Part shown: piece after piece, positions 18,100-27,856 of the stretch
Layout of the letters: every line of letters begins with the position of its first letter
How positions within the stretch are numbered: position 1 is the stretch's first letter
From: Candidatus Pantoea soli
GTDB lineage: Bacteria; Pseudomonadota; Gammaproteobacteria; Enterobacterales; Enterobacteriaceae
NCBI RefSeq assembly: GCF_007833795.1
Contig: NZ_CP032702.1
Location: forward strand, 1,860,001 to 1,924,000
Direction of reading: 5' to 3'
Length of the DNA stretch: 64,000 nt
Made by a program: the position numbers and the translations under genes
Notes under the pieces: model-generated
The model's database searches: none
What the model was told of the DNA's origin: nothing
Seen by the model: only the letters and a program-made list of their open reading frames with translations

Positions 18100-19374
18100 C
18101 TACTTCAGCCGCTGCTGGCTGCGCAGCAGCGCGAAACCGCTTATCACAGACATCGCCATCAGATAATAGCCCGGTGCCAGGCTGGTACCGGTGGCGCTGA
18201 TCAGCAGCGTACAAATCAGCGGCGCAAAACCACCAAACACCGTTACCGCCACGTTATAACTGATCGCCATTCCGCTGGCGCGTGTGCCCATCGGAAACAG
18301 ATCGGCCATGACCGATGGCACGGTGGAAAAGTAAACCGACTTCAGCAGCGCCATCCAGCACACCAGTAAAATCAGCGTCAGCGGCGTGGTGTGACGTACT
18401 ACCAGCGCAAAAGCCGGATAAATGGTCAGGATCAGCAGCAACAGCGAGCCCCACATCAGCGGCACGCGACCGATGCGCTCGGCCCATAATCCCATCAGCG
18501 GCGTCACCACGGTGAGAATCACGCCGGCCAGCAAGGTCGCCGTAAACGCCACTGACCCGGACAAATGCAAATTTTTTGTGGCATAGGTCGGTACGTAATT
18601 CAGCATGTAGTTCACGGCGGTGGAGATCACCATCAGGCCGATAGCCAGCAGCATCAGCGCTTTCTGCCGCCCGAACAGCCGTTTCAGCGGCGCCGCTTCC
18701 GGCGCTGCGGCGGCGAAACTGGCCGGCTCATGCACGTGGCGGCGGATATAGAGCCCCAGCGGGCCAATCAGCAGACCAAAAGCAAAGGGAATGCGCCAGC
18801 CCCACGCCTGAATCTGGCTTTCAGTCAGGATCTGCGTCAGGCCCAGGCCGAACGCCGAGGCCAGCAGCGTGCTCGCCCCCTGCGTGGCAAACTGCCAGCT
18901 GGCAATAAATGCTTTCCGCTCTGGAAAGTGCTCCACCAGAAAAGCGGTTGAGCTGCCAAACTCCCCGCCGGCAGAAAATCCCTGGACCAGCCGCGCCAAC
19001 AGAATCAGCAGCGGGGCCAGCAGACCGATACTGGCATACGCAGGCATAAAGGTGATTACCGCCCCGCCCAGCATCATCAGGTTGATTGACAGCAGCAGCG
19101 CTTTTTTGCGGCCGTGCCGATCCGCGTAGTTGCCCAGCAAAATGGCCCCGAGCGGGCGAATCAGGAATGACACGCCAAAGCTGCCGAACGTCAGCAGCAG
19201 CGATACCGACGCATCACGGGTGGGAAAGAAGGCATGAGCAATATAGCTGGCAAAAAAACCGTATACGGCAATATCAAACCACTCCAGCGCGTTGCCGATA
19301 CAGGTGGCAAACAGCGTTTTATGCAGATTCGGCTTGCTGTGCGTCAGCGTGACATTCGGGCTGATGCTGCTCAT
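18100..19374 (-). CDS. MFS metabolite:H+ symporter (MHS family)
   Basis: Inner-membrane carrier of the ShiA/ProP/KgtP group, 424 residues from ATG 19374. The opening LFATCIGNALEWFDIAVYGFFASYIAHAFFP is the MHS signature, followed by RPLGAILLGNYADRHGRKKALL and GFSAGGEFGSSTAFLVEHFPERKA. Substrates in this family are organic acids and zwitterions; none can be named here. The start overlaps the peptidase stop by 4 bp (ATGA), so it is translationally coupled to the M20 dipeptidase and may import its substrate or export a product. Confidence 0.85.
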   Translation of the reverse strand: MSSISPNVTLTHSKPNLHKTLFATCIGNALEWFDIAVYGFFASYIAHAFFPTRDASVSLLLTFGSFGVSFLIRPLGAILLGNYADRHGRKKALLLSINLMMLGGAVITFMPAYASIGLLAPLLILLARLVQGFSAGGEFGSSTAFLVEHFPERKAFIASWQFATQGASTLLASAFGLGLTQILTESQIQAWGWRIPFAFGLLIGPLGLYIRRHVHEPASFAAAAPEAAPLKRLFGRQKALMLLAIGLMVISTAVNYMLNYVPTYATKNLHLSGSVAFTATLLAGVILTVVTPLMGLWAERIGRVPLMWGSLLLLILTIYPAFALVVRHTTPLTLILLVCWMALLKSVYFSTVPSVMADLFPMGTRASGMAISYNVAVTVFGGFAPLICTLLISATGTSLAPGYYLMAMSVISGFALLRSQQRLK

Positions 19375-20792
19375 ACGGCACCTCCCCGGTGGGCCCGGTG
19401 CTGCGCAACCAGGGCGTTGCCCTGCTCGCCCAAATCCCATAACAGACGCGTCATGATCTGCAATCCTTCACGCGCAATAGATTGCAGCATATGTTCGTTA
19501 ACGCCATGCTGCCCGCAGGCCGGATAGGAGTGCGGCACCCACAGCGTGGGCAGCCCCAGAATATCGGCAAACACTTCATTGGGCAGCGACCCTCCCAGAT
19601 TGGGTAACAGCGCCGGTGTCTTCCCGCTGATTTCAGCCATACTGCGTAACACCCAGCTTACCAGCGGATCGGTGGGATCCAGCCGGGTTGCCGGCGACCC
19701 GCGCAGGAATGACACCTCCACATCGTCAAAGCCGTGCTGCACCAGATGATCGCGGAGATGGCTGACCAGGTTTTCCCAGTCGGTTCCCACCACAAAGCGG
19801 AGCTGGCACACGGCGCTGGCCTCGCCCGGGATCGCGTTCATCGGGCGTGCCGGATTGCCGCTCAGCATCGACAGCACTTCCAGCGTGTTCCAGCCGTACA
19901 GGCGCTCTGCGGGCGTCAGTCCCGGCTCACCCCATGCGCTGTCAATCGCCGGATCGCCAGGCATGCCGCCCACCGTAATATCACTGAGAATGGCACGCAC
20001 CTGCGGCGTCAGTGAAGTGGGCTTCAGGGCCGCGACCTGCAGCACCCCCTGCGCATTGACCAGCGATGACAGGGCATTTGCCAGCCGGGTGCCGGGATTG
20101 CTCAGCACTCCGCCCCAGTTACCGGAGTGGTAAGCGTTATCGCGCGCGCGCAGCGTAAGGCGGAAATTAACCGCACCGCGTGAGCCCAGAAACAGCGTCG
20201 GGCGCTGCGCATTCAGCCGGGGACCATCGGACGCGATAAACAGATCGGCCTTCAGTAACGCGGCATGCTGCTGGCACAGCTGCGCCAGCCCCGGTGAGCT
20301 GACCTCTTCGCCCATCTCAAAAATCAGTTTGCAGTTAAAGCCCAGCCGCCCGCCGCGCGCCCGGAAAACCTGCTCCAGCGCGGCCAGGTTCACGCAGTGC
20401 TGCCCTTTATTATCCGCACTGCCGCGCGCGTACCAGCGGTCGCCCTCTTCTACCAGCGTCCACGGCGACAGCCCCTGCCGCCAGTGCTCATCGTCACCGA
20501 ATACCACATCGCCGTGACCGTAACTCAGCAGCGTGGGCAGCGCCGGATCTTCAATCCGTATTGCCACCAGAAACGGACAGGCCGCCGCGGCCGGGTTATC
20601 AATGCTGTGGAGGGTAAAGCCGAGCGCCGTCAGCTGCGGGCCAATCTCCGCCTGCAGATAGTGCTGCAACTCTGCTTCACGATCCGGACGCTGACTCTCC
20701 GTACGTTGCGCCACCCGCCGCGCCAGAAGTTCGCGGAACGCGCCGCTGTCGAACCACGCGGTTGCCTGTTGTGCTGCCTGTTCTGCTGTCAT
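19371..20792 (-). CDS. M20-family metallopeptidase/amidohydrolase
   Basis: 473-residue cytoplasmic zinc dipeptidase or amidohydrolase (ArgE/DapE/CPG2 clan). Metal-binding motifs are intact: SYGHGDVVF near residue 91, ARGSADNKGQH near 124, EMGEEVSSPGL near 161, and a C-terminal PHSYPACGQHGVNEH. An inserted dimerisation domain (GSRGAVNFRLTLRARDNAYHSGNWGG) is in the usual place. No secretion signal. First gene of a two-gene operon with the MHS transporter and divergent from a LysR regulator, suggesting uptake and hydrolysis of one small peptide or N-acylated compound under that regulator. Confidence 0.85.
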   Translation of the reverse strand: MTAEQAAQQATAWFDSGAFRELLARRVAQRTESQRPDREAELQHYLQAEIGPQLTALGFTLHSIDNPAAAACPFLVAIRIEDPALPTLLSYGHGDVVFGDDEHWRQGLSPWTLVEEGDRWYARGSADNKGQHCVNLAALEQVFRARGGRLGFNCKLIFEMGEEVSSPGLAQLCQQHAALLKADLFIASDGPRLNAQRPTLFLGSRGAVNFRLTLRARDNAYHSGNWGGVLSNPGTRLANALSSLVNAQGVLQVAALKPTSLTPQVRAILSDITVGGMPGDPAIDSAWGEPGLTPAERLYGWNTLEVLSMLSGNPARPMNAIPGEASAVCQLRFVVGTDWENLVSHLRDHLVQHGFDDVEVSFLRGSPATRLDPTDPLVSWVLRSMAEISGKTPALLPNLGGSLPNEVFADILGLPTLWVPHSYPACGQHGVNEHMLQSIAREGLQIMTRLLWDLGEQGNALVAQHRAHRGGAV

Positions 20793-20936
20793 GTTTGCCT
20801 GCTTTTATGAGCGTGTTTTTTTCATCTTTGCGGAAAGGCTGCGTTGCCACAATTATCAATTTATCGGGTATTCTTTGCTTTTAAAGCAATGCCCGGCTGC
20901 CCGGTTTTGAGGCATGCACCACCCTGAGGCATCTGT

Positions 20937-21863
20937 ATGATCAGTCATGAGGTTCGTTCTTTTCTGGCTGTCGCCGACAGCGGCTCGCTGAGCGCGGCCA
21001 GTGACAAGCTGTTTGTGGCGGCGTCCGCCATCAGCCGGCAGATTCAGCGGCTGGAGCAGCAGATGGGCGTGCCGCTGTTTACGCGCCACGCGCGCGGGAT
21101 GCAGCTGACAGAAGCGGGTGAAATTTTTGCCCATCACGTGCGTAAAAATTTGCTGGATATGGAGTTTGCTCTGGCGGAAATCAAAGGTCTGAAGGCCGTG
21201 CGCCGCACGCTGATGCGTATCGCCTGCACGGACGGACTGGCTTTTAGTCTGCTGCCCCGCCTGATTGCCGGCTTTCGCGCGGTGAATCCCGGCGTGCTGT
21301 TTGATGTGACCGTGGCGGGGACGCAGGGCGTGGCGGCGCTGGTGCGCAACGGCGAATGCGATTTGGCTCTGCAGTTCAGCCTGCACGCGGAGCCCGGCGT
21401 AGAGGTGGCGGGTTCCTGGCCGGCCCCGGTGCTGCTGGTGATGCATGAACGTCATCCGCTGGCGCAGGCAGCCGGGATCACGCTGGCCGATCTCAGCCCC
21501 TATCCGCTGGCGCTACCGCAGCAGAACACCACGGTGCGCCAGCTGTTTGATCTGGCCTGCCATATGAGCGGCTACCTTACGGAACCGGTGCTGACCTGCG
21601 ATAACTTTTCCACGCTGTTTCATTTTCTGCGGCACACGCCGCTGGCGGTGACCATCTGCAGCGCGTTTACCCTGCCGGAAGAGGCAGAAAGAGAGGGATT
21701 ACGCTTGCGTTCGGTCGGCATCGAGCAGCTGAGTCAGCGCACGCTGCAGCTGCAGCGTCCGTCCGGCAGGCCGCGCAGCGCTGCGGTACAGCACTTTACG
21801 GATTATCTGCTGACACAGCTGCCCGCGCTGGCAGCCTCACTGCACCCGCGCGGGCAGGCCTGA
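20937..21863 (+). CDS. LysR-family regulator of the M20/MHS operon
   Basis: 308 residues. N-terminal helix-turn-helix MISHEVRSFLAVADSGSLSAASDKLFVAASAISRQIQRLE; the recognition helix reads AASAISRQIQRLE rather than the more common QPAVS. Effector domain follows from about residue 90. It starts 144 bp from the divergent M20 peptidase gene, so it most likely regulates that operon. Its stop is 12 bp from the end of the convergent peptide-binding protein gene. No specific homologue recognised. Confidence 0.85.
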   Translation: MISHEVRSFLAVADSGSLSAASDKLFVAASAISRQIQRLEQQMGVPLFTRHARGMQLTEAGEIFAHHVRKNLLDMEFALAEIKGLKAVRRTLMRIACTDGLAFSLLPRLIAGFRAVNPGVLFDVTVAGTQGVAALVRNGECDLALQFSLHAEPGVEVAGSWPAPVLLVMHERHPLAQAAGITLADLSPYPLALPQQNTTVRQLFDLACHMSGYLTEPVLTCDNFSTLFHFLRHTPLAVTICSAFTLPEEAEREGLRLRSVGIEQLSQRTLQLQRPSGRPRSAAVQHFTDYLLTQLPALAASLHPRGQA

Positions 21864-21875
21864 CGCAGCGGCCAG

Positions 21876-23471
21876 TCAGGGTTGGATATCGACCGGATAG
21901 AAAATGTGTTTGCCGAAAGGATCGACCTGATAGCCGCTGACGCTTTTGCGCACCGGTTCAAAAATGGTCGAGTGCGCAATCATCACTGCGGGCATCTGAT
22001 CGTGCATCATCTGCTGGGCCTCGCGATACATTTCTGTGCGCTTATCCTGATTCTGCTCGGCGCGCGCGGCGGTGATAAGCTTCTCAAACGGCGCGTAGCA
22101 CCATTTTGATGAGTTAGAACCGCCATTCGCGGAGGTGCAGCTATAGAGCGGGCCGAAAAAGTTATCCGGATCGCCGGTTGCCGTGGTCCAGCCCATCAGC
22201 GCCGCCTGATGCTCACCCCCCTTCACCCGCTTCAGGTATTCACCCCACTCATAACTGACGATATTGGCTTTAATGCCTACCTGCGCCCAGTCCGCCTGAA
22301 TCATTTCCGCCATGCGGCGCGCATTGGGGTTGTAAGGGCGCTGTACCGGCATAGCCCAGAGCGCGATTTCCGTTCCCGGCTTAATCCCCGCCTCCTGCAG
22401 CAGCGCTTTTGCCCGCTGCGGATCGTAATCATAATCCCTTAGGTCTTTGTCCGCGCTCCAGACATCCGGTGGCAGAATATTTTTCGCCACGGTTCCGGTG
22501 CCTTTAAAAATGGCGTCAATGATCGCCTGCTTGTTGATGGCCATGGCCAGCGCCTGCCGCACTTTCACCTTGTCCAGCGGCGCTTTGGTGGTATTGAACG
22601 ACAGGAAACCGGTATTCAGCCCCGATTTCTGCTGCAGTACCAGGTCCGGATTACTGCGCATTTTGTCCAGATCGGCCGGATTAGGGAACGGCATCACCTG
22701 ACACTCGTTTTTCTCCAGCTTGGCATAACGCACCGAGGCATCCGGCGTGATGGAGAACACCAGCCGATCCAGTCGGGCTTTGCCTTCCCAGTAATCCGGA
22801 AACGCTTTATACAAAATGCGGGAATCTTTCTGATACTGCACCAGCTCAAATGGCCCGGTGCCAATAGGCTGCATATCTACCTTTTCCGGCGTGCCGGCCT
22901 TCAGCATCTTGTCAGCATATTCTGCGGAGTGAATCGAGGCGAAGTACCATGCCAGATCGGCCAGGAAGGGTGCTTCCGCGTGCGCCAGGGTAATGCGCAC
23001 CGTAGAGTCGTCCACTTTATCAATCGCTTTGATCAGCCGGGACAATTCCAGACTTTCAAAGTTAGCGTAGTTGCCGCCGGAGACAGTGTGATAGGGATTG
23101 GCCGGATCAAGCTGACGCATAAAAGAGAAGATGACATCGTCTGCGTTGAAATCGCGCGTTGGCGTGAAAAGTTTGTTGCTGTGGAACTTCACGCCGTGCC
23201 GCAGATGGAAGGTATAGACCGTACCGTCGGCGCTGATGTCCCAGCGCTCGGCAAGGCTGGGAATCAGTTGGGTGGTGCCCGGTTTGAAATCCACCAGCCG
23301 GTTAAACACCGGCACGGCGCTGGCGTCTACGCTGGTGCCCGACGTGTAGAGCTGCGGGTTGAAATTCTCCGGCGACCCTTCAGAACAGTAGACCAGCGTT
23401 TTCGCTGATACCCCGCCGGCTACCGCTAACCCCAGTGCGCTTAGCGCCAGTTTTGCCATCATCTTTTTCAT
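21876..23471 (-). CDS. Periplasmic peptide-binding protein of an ABC transporter (DppA-like, orphan)
   Basis: Family 5 solute-binding protein, 531 residues from ATG 23471, where MKKMMAKLALSALGLAVAGG starts a clear signal peptide (cleavage after GVSA). DppA-type features: TLVYCSEGSPENFNPQLYTSG, GTVYTFHLRHGVKFHSN, QPIGTGPFELVQYQKD, GWTTATGDPDNFFGPLYSC. The upstream in-frame extension is not credible. The usual dppBCDF permease and ATPase genes are not beside it, so it must use a transporter encoded elsewhere or it has another role, such as a chemotaxis or heme/peptide ligand binder. Divergent from the PepT-like gene by 116 bp. Confidence 0.9.
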   Translation of the reverse strand: MKKMMAKLALSALGLAVAGGVSAKTLVYCSEGSPENFNPQLYTSGTSVDASAVPVFNRLVDFKPGTTQLIPSLAERWDISADGTVYTFHLRHGVKFHSNKLFTPTRDFNADDVIFSFMRQLDPANPYHTVSGGNYANFESLELSRLIKAIDKVDDSTVRITLAHAEAPFLADLAWYFASIHSAEYADKMLKAGTPEKVDMQPIGTGPFELVQYQKDSRILYKAFPDYWEGKARLDRLVFSITPDASVRYAKLEKNECQVMPFPNPADLDKMRSNPDLVLQQKSGLNTGFLSFNTTKAPLDKVKVRQALAMAINKQAIIDAIFKGTGTVAKNILPPDVWSADKDLRDYDYDPQRAKALLQEAGIKPGTEIALWAMPVQRPYNPNARRMAEMIQADWAQVGIKANIVSYEWGEYLKRVKGGEHQAALMGWTTATGDPDNFFGPLYSCTSANGGSNSSKWCYAPFEKLITAARAEQNQDKRTEMYREAQQMMHDQMPAVMIAHSTIFEPVRKSVSGYQVDPFGKHIFYPVDIQP

Positions 23472-23587
23472 TATGTTTTCTCGCTTTTTGTTGACTTCCA
23501 TCTGTCCGCATCGGTATTTAATTAATAAATAACATGATTTCGCCGTCAGGCGTATCACCTGTAGCGTAAAGCTAATAAGGAATTGTG

Positions 23588-24817
23588 ATGACAGACCAAC
23601 TTGCCCGTCAGCTGACGCAGCGTTTTTACCGCTATCTCGCTGTTTCCAGCCAGAGCGACGCCACCTCCACCACCCTGCCCAGCACGCCTTCGCAGCACGC
23701 GATGGCGGAACTGCTGGCACAGGAGCTGCGCGCGCTGGGATTGCAGCAGGTGATGATTGATCAGCACGCCACGGTGACCGCCGTAAAGCCCGGTACGCGT
23801 CCCGGCGCGCCGCGCATCGGCTTTATTACCCATATCGATACGGTGGATGTGGGGCTCTCGCCGGATATTCATCCGCAGACGCTGACCTTCACCGGTGACG
23901 ATCTCTGCCTTAACCCGACGCAGGATATCTGGCTGCGGGTGGCGGAACATCCGGAGATCCTGCCGTACATCGGGCAGGAGATCGTGTTCAGCGACGGCAC
24001 CAGCGTGCTGGGTGCGGACAATAAAGCGGCGGTCAGCGTGGTCATGACGCTGATGGAAAATCTGCACGGCGAGCACGGTGATGTGGTGGTGGCCTTTGTG
24101 CCGGATGAAGAGATCGGGCTGCGCGGTGCTAAAGCGCTCGATCTGGAAACACGGTTTAACGTGGACTTCGCCTGGACCATTGACTGCTGCGAACTGGGAG
24201 AAGTGGTGTATGAGTGCTTCAACGGTGCGTCAGCAGAAATCACCTTTACCGGCGTGCCGGCTCATCCGATGTCCGGCAAAGGCGTGCTGGTGAATCCATT
24301 ACTGATGGCGCACGACTTTATTGCACAGTTTGACCGGCAGGCCACGCCCGAGCACACCGCAGGGCGCGAAGGCTATATCTGGTTTAACGACATGCAGGCA
24401 AATGCCAGCCAGGCGGTGCTGAAGGCATCAATCCGTGATTTTGCGCTGGCGGGGTTTGCCGCGAAAAAGCAGCAGCTGCAGGCGGTTGCGGAACAGATCG
24501 CCGCGCAGTACCCCACCGGCAAGGTGGCGCTGACGATCACCGACATTTACAGCAACATCAGCAACGCGATTGGCGAAGATCGCCGCGCTATCGATCTGAT
24601 TTTTACGGCGCTGCAGCAGGTGGGCGTAACGCCAAAAGTGATTCCGATGCGCGGCGGTACCGATGGTTCAGCCCTGTCGGCAAAAGGCCTGCTGACGCCG
24701 AATTTCTTTACCGGCGCGCACAATTTCCATTCACGGTTTGAATTTCTGCCGGTGCCGTCGTTCGTGAAGTCTTATCAGGTGGCGGAAGCGCTGTGTTATC
24801 TGGCGGCGAAGGTCTGA
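23588..24817 (+). CDS. Peptidase T-like aminotripeptidase (M20B)
   Basis: Cytoplasmic zinc exopeptidase of the PepT branch, 409 residues. The catalytic core is visible: GFITHIDTVD near residue 80, TSVLGADNKAAVSV near 140, PDEEIGLRGAK near 175, IPMRGGTDGSALS near 355 and NFFTGAHNFHSRFEF near 380. It differs enough from E. coli PepT to be a paralogue (no GYNYHGKHEF). Start placed at ATG 23588, with AAGGA seven bases upstream; a GTG one codon earlier is possible. Divergent from the peptide-binding protein, it could digest what that protein brings in. Confidence 0.85.
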   Translation: MTDQLARQLTQRFYRYLAVSSQSDATSTTLPSTPSQHAMAELLAQELRALGLQQVMIDQHATVTAVKPGTRPGAPRIGFITHIDTVDVGLSPDIHPQTLTFTGDDLCLNPTQDIWLRVAEHPEILPYIGQEIVFSDGTSVLGADNKAAVSVVMTLMENLHGEHGDVVVAFVPDEEIGLRGAKALDLETRFNVDFAWTIDCCELGEVVYECFNGASAEITFTGVPAHPMSGKGVLVNPLLMAHDFIAQFDRQATPEHTAGREGYIWFNDMQANASQAVLKASIRDFALAGFAAKKQQLQAVAEQIAAQYPTGKVALTITDIYSNISNAIGEDRRAIDLIFTALQQVGVTPKVIPMRGGTDGSALSAKGLLTPNFFTGAHNFHSRFEFLPVPSFVKSYQVAEALCYLAAKV

Positions 24818-24843
24818 CCGCGGCGGCCCGCTATCATATGCAG

Positions 24844-24871
24844 ACAGGGTGCGCCGAAAAGCGCACCCTGT
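24844..24871. terminator. Terminator between pepT-like gene and amino acid binding protein
   Basis: ACAGGGTGCGC (24844-24854) pairs with GCGCACCCTGT (24861-24871), an 11-bp stem between convergent genes, with TTATAG after it on the + strand. Confidence 0.75.
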
Positions 24872-24889
24872 TATAGCGCCACGCTGCGT

Positions 24890-25669
24890 TTACTGGCGGG
24901 CAGTGACGTCAATCCCCGGGAAGAACTTCGCTGCCAGCTTGCTGACCGTGCCGTTGTCCTGTACTTTCGTAATCGCAGCATCCAGTTCACCTTTCAGCTT
25001 CGCGTCACCTTTGCGCAGGCCAAAACCGATGCCGGAGCCGAGAACGGCATCATCCTCAACCGGCTTACCGGCAAACGCAAATCCCTTGCCCTGTGGCTTA
25101 TCGAGGAAGCCCGACTGACCGGCGGCAGACATCACCAGCGTGCCATCCAGACGGCCGGCAACCATATCGTTGTACACCTGGTTTTGATCCTGATAGGCGG
25201 TCACGGTAACGCCCTGCGGCTCCCAGTGCTTTTTCGCATAGGTTTCCTGGATTGACCCCTGGAGTACGCCGATGTTTTTCCCTTTCAGCGCCGCCGCGGT
25301 CGGCTCCAGCTTCTCGCTCTGTTTTCCAATCAGCATGCTGGGGATACGGTAAATCGGTTTGGTGAAATCGATGCTTTTGGCGCGCGCCGCGGTGATGTTC
25401 ATGGCAGAGTTAATGGCATCGAACTTTTTCGCCTGCAGGGCCGGAATCAGCGCATCAAAACTGCTCTCCACCCATTTGCAGTCAAAGTTGCCCACCTGGC
25501 AAATCGCTTTGCCCAGTTCAATATCGAATCCTTCCAGGTCGCCCTGCGCGTTACGGCTCTCAAACGGCGGATATTGCGATTCCAGGCCGTAACGTAATGT
25601 CTCCTGCGCCAGCGCCTGAGCCGACGCGATCATGCCCAGCGCGATAAACAGTGCACTGCGTTTTTTCAT
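24890..25669 (-). CDS. Periplasmic amino acid-binding protein (LAO/HisJ family, orphan)
   Basis: Family 3 solute-binding protein, 259 residues from ATG 25669, preceded by GGGGGATAAT. Signal peptide MKKRSALFIALGMIASAQALA. Ligand-binding features include GLESQYPPFESRN, GFDIELGKAICQVGNFDCKWVESSFDALIPAL (paired cysteines as in HisJ/ArgT) and DFTKPIYRIPSMLIG. A basic amino acid is the likely ligand by family. No permease or ATPase genes lie next to it. It starts 14 bp after the aminotransferase stop, so the two form an operon that joins uptake with transamination. Confidence 0.88.
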   Translation of the reverse strand: MKKRSALFIALGMIASAQALAQETLRYGLESQYPPFESRNAQGDLEGFDIELGKAICQVGNFDCKWVESSFDALIPALQAKKFDAINSAMNITAARAKSIDFTKPIYRIPSMLIGKQSEKLEPTAAALKGKNIGVLQGSIQETYAKKHWEPQGVTVTAYQDQNQVYNDMVAGRLDGTLVMSAAGQSGFLDKPQGKGFAFAGKPVEDDAVLGSGIGFGLRKGDAKLKGELDAAITKVQDNGTVSKLAAKFFPGIDVTARQ

Positions 25670-25683
25670 TATTATCCCCCGAT

Positions 25684-26850
25684 TTACCCGTTGACCCGGC
25701 ACAGCGCTTCTGCGCCCGCCTGCAGTGTTGCCTCATCTTTCGCAAAAGAAAGGCGAATGAATTTGTTATCCGTGCCATCCATATAAAACGCCGATAGCGG
25801 AATGGTCGCCACGCCGTGATCGACGATGAGACGTTTTACCATTTCGCTATCGCTTTCGTCACTGAAATGTCCGTAACTGGCAAGCATAAAGAAGGAGCCG
25901 GCTGCCGGCAGCAGCGTAAAAGGGGAATCCTGCAGCAGTGCCGCCAGGCGGTCGCGTTTTTGCTGGTAAAACGCTGCCAGCTGCAGGTAGTGCTGCGGCT
26001 GCTGCAGGTAGCGGGCAAAGCCTGCCTGCATCGGTGTATCGGCGGCGTACATCATGAACTGATGGACTTTCACGATTTCCGCCATCAGCGCCGCCGGGGC
26101 CAGCGCATAGCCCACGCGCCAGCCGGTGACGTGGAAGGTTTTGCCAAACGAGGAAACCACCACGCTGCGCTGCGCCAGCTCTGCATGCGTTGCCATGCCG
26201 CAGTGCTGACGTCCGTCAAACAAAATGTGTTCATACACCTCATCGGACAGCACCACAATGTCGGTATGGCGCGTCAGGGCAGCCAGCTGTTCCAGATCGT
26301 CAGCGCTCAGCACCTGCGCACTGGGGTTATGCGGTGTGTTGATGATAATCATCCGGGTGCGCGGCGTAAGGCTGGCACGCAGCTCTGCCCAGTTAATGGC
26401 AAAATCAGGCAACTGCAGTTTCAGGCCAATCGGCGTCGCGCCCTGCAGCCGCACCACCGGCGCGTAGCTGTCAAACGCCGGCTCAAAGAAGATCACTTCA
26501 TCGCCGGGATGCACCAGCGCGGAAATAGCCATGTAGATGCCCTGGCTGGCGCTGCCGGTGATCAGCACTTCGCTGCCGGCATCGTACTGCCGGCCATACA
26601 GCGTAAAGACCTTCTCCGCCAGCGCCTCTCGCAGTGCCGGTAAGCCGGTCATCGGCGCGTACTGGTTGTGTCCTTCACGCATGGCCGTGCTGACCAGCTC
26701 CACCAGCTGCGGATCGCAGGGAAAGTTCGGCGCGCCCTGCGACAGGTTAATGGCCTGATGCTGCGCAGAAAGCTGGCCAATGACGCTGAAAATCGTGGTG
26801 CCGACATCCGGCTGTTTTGACGTGATATTGACGCTGCTGTTAAGTCCCAT
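25684..26850 (-). CDS. Class I/II PLP aminotransferase, YbdL-like (methionine/aromatic)
   Basis: 388 residues from ATG 26850 (MGLNSSVNITSKQPDVGTTIF), the start that aligns with E. coli YbdL, a methionine:2-oxoacid aminotransferase. Family signatures: INLSQGAPNFPCDPQL, NQYAPMTGLPALREA, IINTPHNPSAQVL and the PLP lysine in SSFGKTFHVTGWRVGYALAP. The longer frame upstream would cover the divergent promoter. It is in an operon with the amino acid-binding protein and divergent from a GcvA-type LysR regulator that may control both. Confidence 0.87.
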   Translation of the reverse strand: MGLNSSVNITSKQPDVGTTIFSVIGQLSAQHQAINLSQGAPNFPCDPQLVELVSTAMREGHNQYAPMTGLPALREALAEKVFTLYGRQYDAGSEVLITGSASQGIYMAISALVHPGDEVIFFEPAFDSYAPVVRLQGATPIGLKLQLPDFAINWAELRASLTPRTRMIIINTPHNPSAQVLSADDLEQLAALTRHTDIVVLSDEVYEHILFDGRQHCGMATHAELAQRSVVVSSFGKTFHVTGWRVGYALAPAALMAEIVKVHQFMMYAADTPMQAGFARYLQQPQHYLQLAAFYQQKRDRLAALLQDSPFTLLPAAGSFFMLASYGHFSDESDSEMVKRLIVDHGVATIPLSAFYMDGTDNKFIRLSFAKDEATLQAGAEALCRVNG

Positions 26851-26974
26851 TGTCGCCCCGCTGGCTGCATAACCATTTATCCTGAACAGATTTCTATTCA
26901 ACGGCGCGCGGCTTGAGTCCACAAGCGAATTGTTGTCATAATAGCCATGATCAAAATGCATAACTGAGGCCGCC

Positions 26975-27856
26975 ATGTCCCGCACCGCTCTGCCGCTGAA
27001 TGCCATTCACGCTTTCCTTGTCACCGCACGCCATCTTAATCTGACGCATGCGGCCCGCGAGCTGTGCATTACGCAGGGAGCCGTCAGCCGGAAAATCGCG
27101 GCGCTGGAAGCCTGGCTGGGCTTTGCGCTGTTTGAGCGCCATGCGCGCGGGCTGCGCCTGACCGCACAGGGTGCCGGACTGCTGCCGTCGCTGCAGCAGG
27201 GATATGATTTGCTGGTCAGCGCCACAGAACAGGCCAGCCGCCACACTGTTGCGGTGCGCCTGAAAGCCCCTACCTGCGCGCTGCGCTGGCTGGTGCCGCG
27301 CCTGGTTGCGCTGGAACAGCAGCAGCCGGCGCTGCACGTCGCGCTGACCACCACGCTGGAGCATAACGCGCAGCTGGAAAATTACGATGCGGCGATTGTC
27401 TTTGGCGCACCGCCTGCCGGCGCAATTCTACTGTTTGAAGAGCGGCTGACGCCGGTGCTGTCACCGGACCTGCCATTACCCCGTGACATTCGCGATCTGG
27501 CACGGCTGACATTTCTGCATCCGACCCACGATCGGCGTGACTGGCAGCTGTGGCTGGATGCGCAGCAGGTTGCGATACCGATGGCCCGCAATCAGCATTT
27601 TGCCACGATGGATTTGGCGATTGGGGCTGCGCTGCAGGGATTTGGTGTGGCGATCGCCGACGTGACGCTGGTGCAGGACGATCTGGCACAGGGCCGGCTG
27701 CTGGCTCCGTTTGCCGCCCCCGTCGCAACCGGGGCGGCATACAGCCTGTTACAGCGGCATGAAAAGGCGGCGCCACCGTGCCTGGCGCAACTGGTGGCGT
27801 GGTTGTGTCAGCCTCAGAAAGAGACCCATTCGTCGGCACTGGCCGGTTTCGGCTGA
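26975..27856 (+). CDS. LysR-family regulator (GcvA-like)
   Basis: 293 residues. [39 protein letters not shown] is the helix-turn-helix of the GcvA/AmpR subgroup, and [23 protein letters not shown] is the typical end of its effector domain. Divergent from the aminotransferase operon by 124 bp, so that operon is its likely target. Its last 43 bp overlap the end of the convergent chemoreceptor gene. Ligand unknown. Confidence 0.86.
   Translation: MSRTALPLNAIHAFLVTARHLNLTHAARELCITQGAVSRKIAALEAWLGFALFERHARGLRLTAQGAGLLPSLQQGYDLLVSATEQASRHTVAVRLKAPTCALRWLVPRLVALEQQQPALHVALTTTLEHNAQLENYDAAIVFGAPPAGAILLFEERLTPVLSPDLPLPRDIRDLARLTFLHPTHDRRDWQLWLDAQQVAIPMARNQHFATMDLAIGAALQGFGVAIADVTLVQDDLAQGRLLAPFAAPVATGAAYSLLQRHEKAAPPCLAQLVAWLCQPQKETHSSALAGFG

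Noticed and set aside
23472..23720. 83-residue N-terminal extension of the DppA-like protein
   Set aside because: The signal peptide begins at ATG 23471 and the extension covers the divergent promoter region and the start of the PepT-like gene.
25816..26643. Rightward 275-codon open frame
   Set aside because: Antisense to the aminotransferase gene and without a recognisable family.
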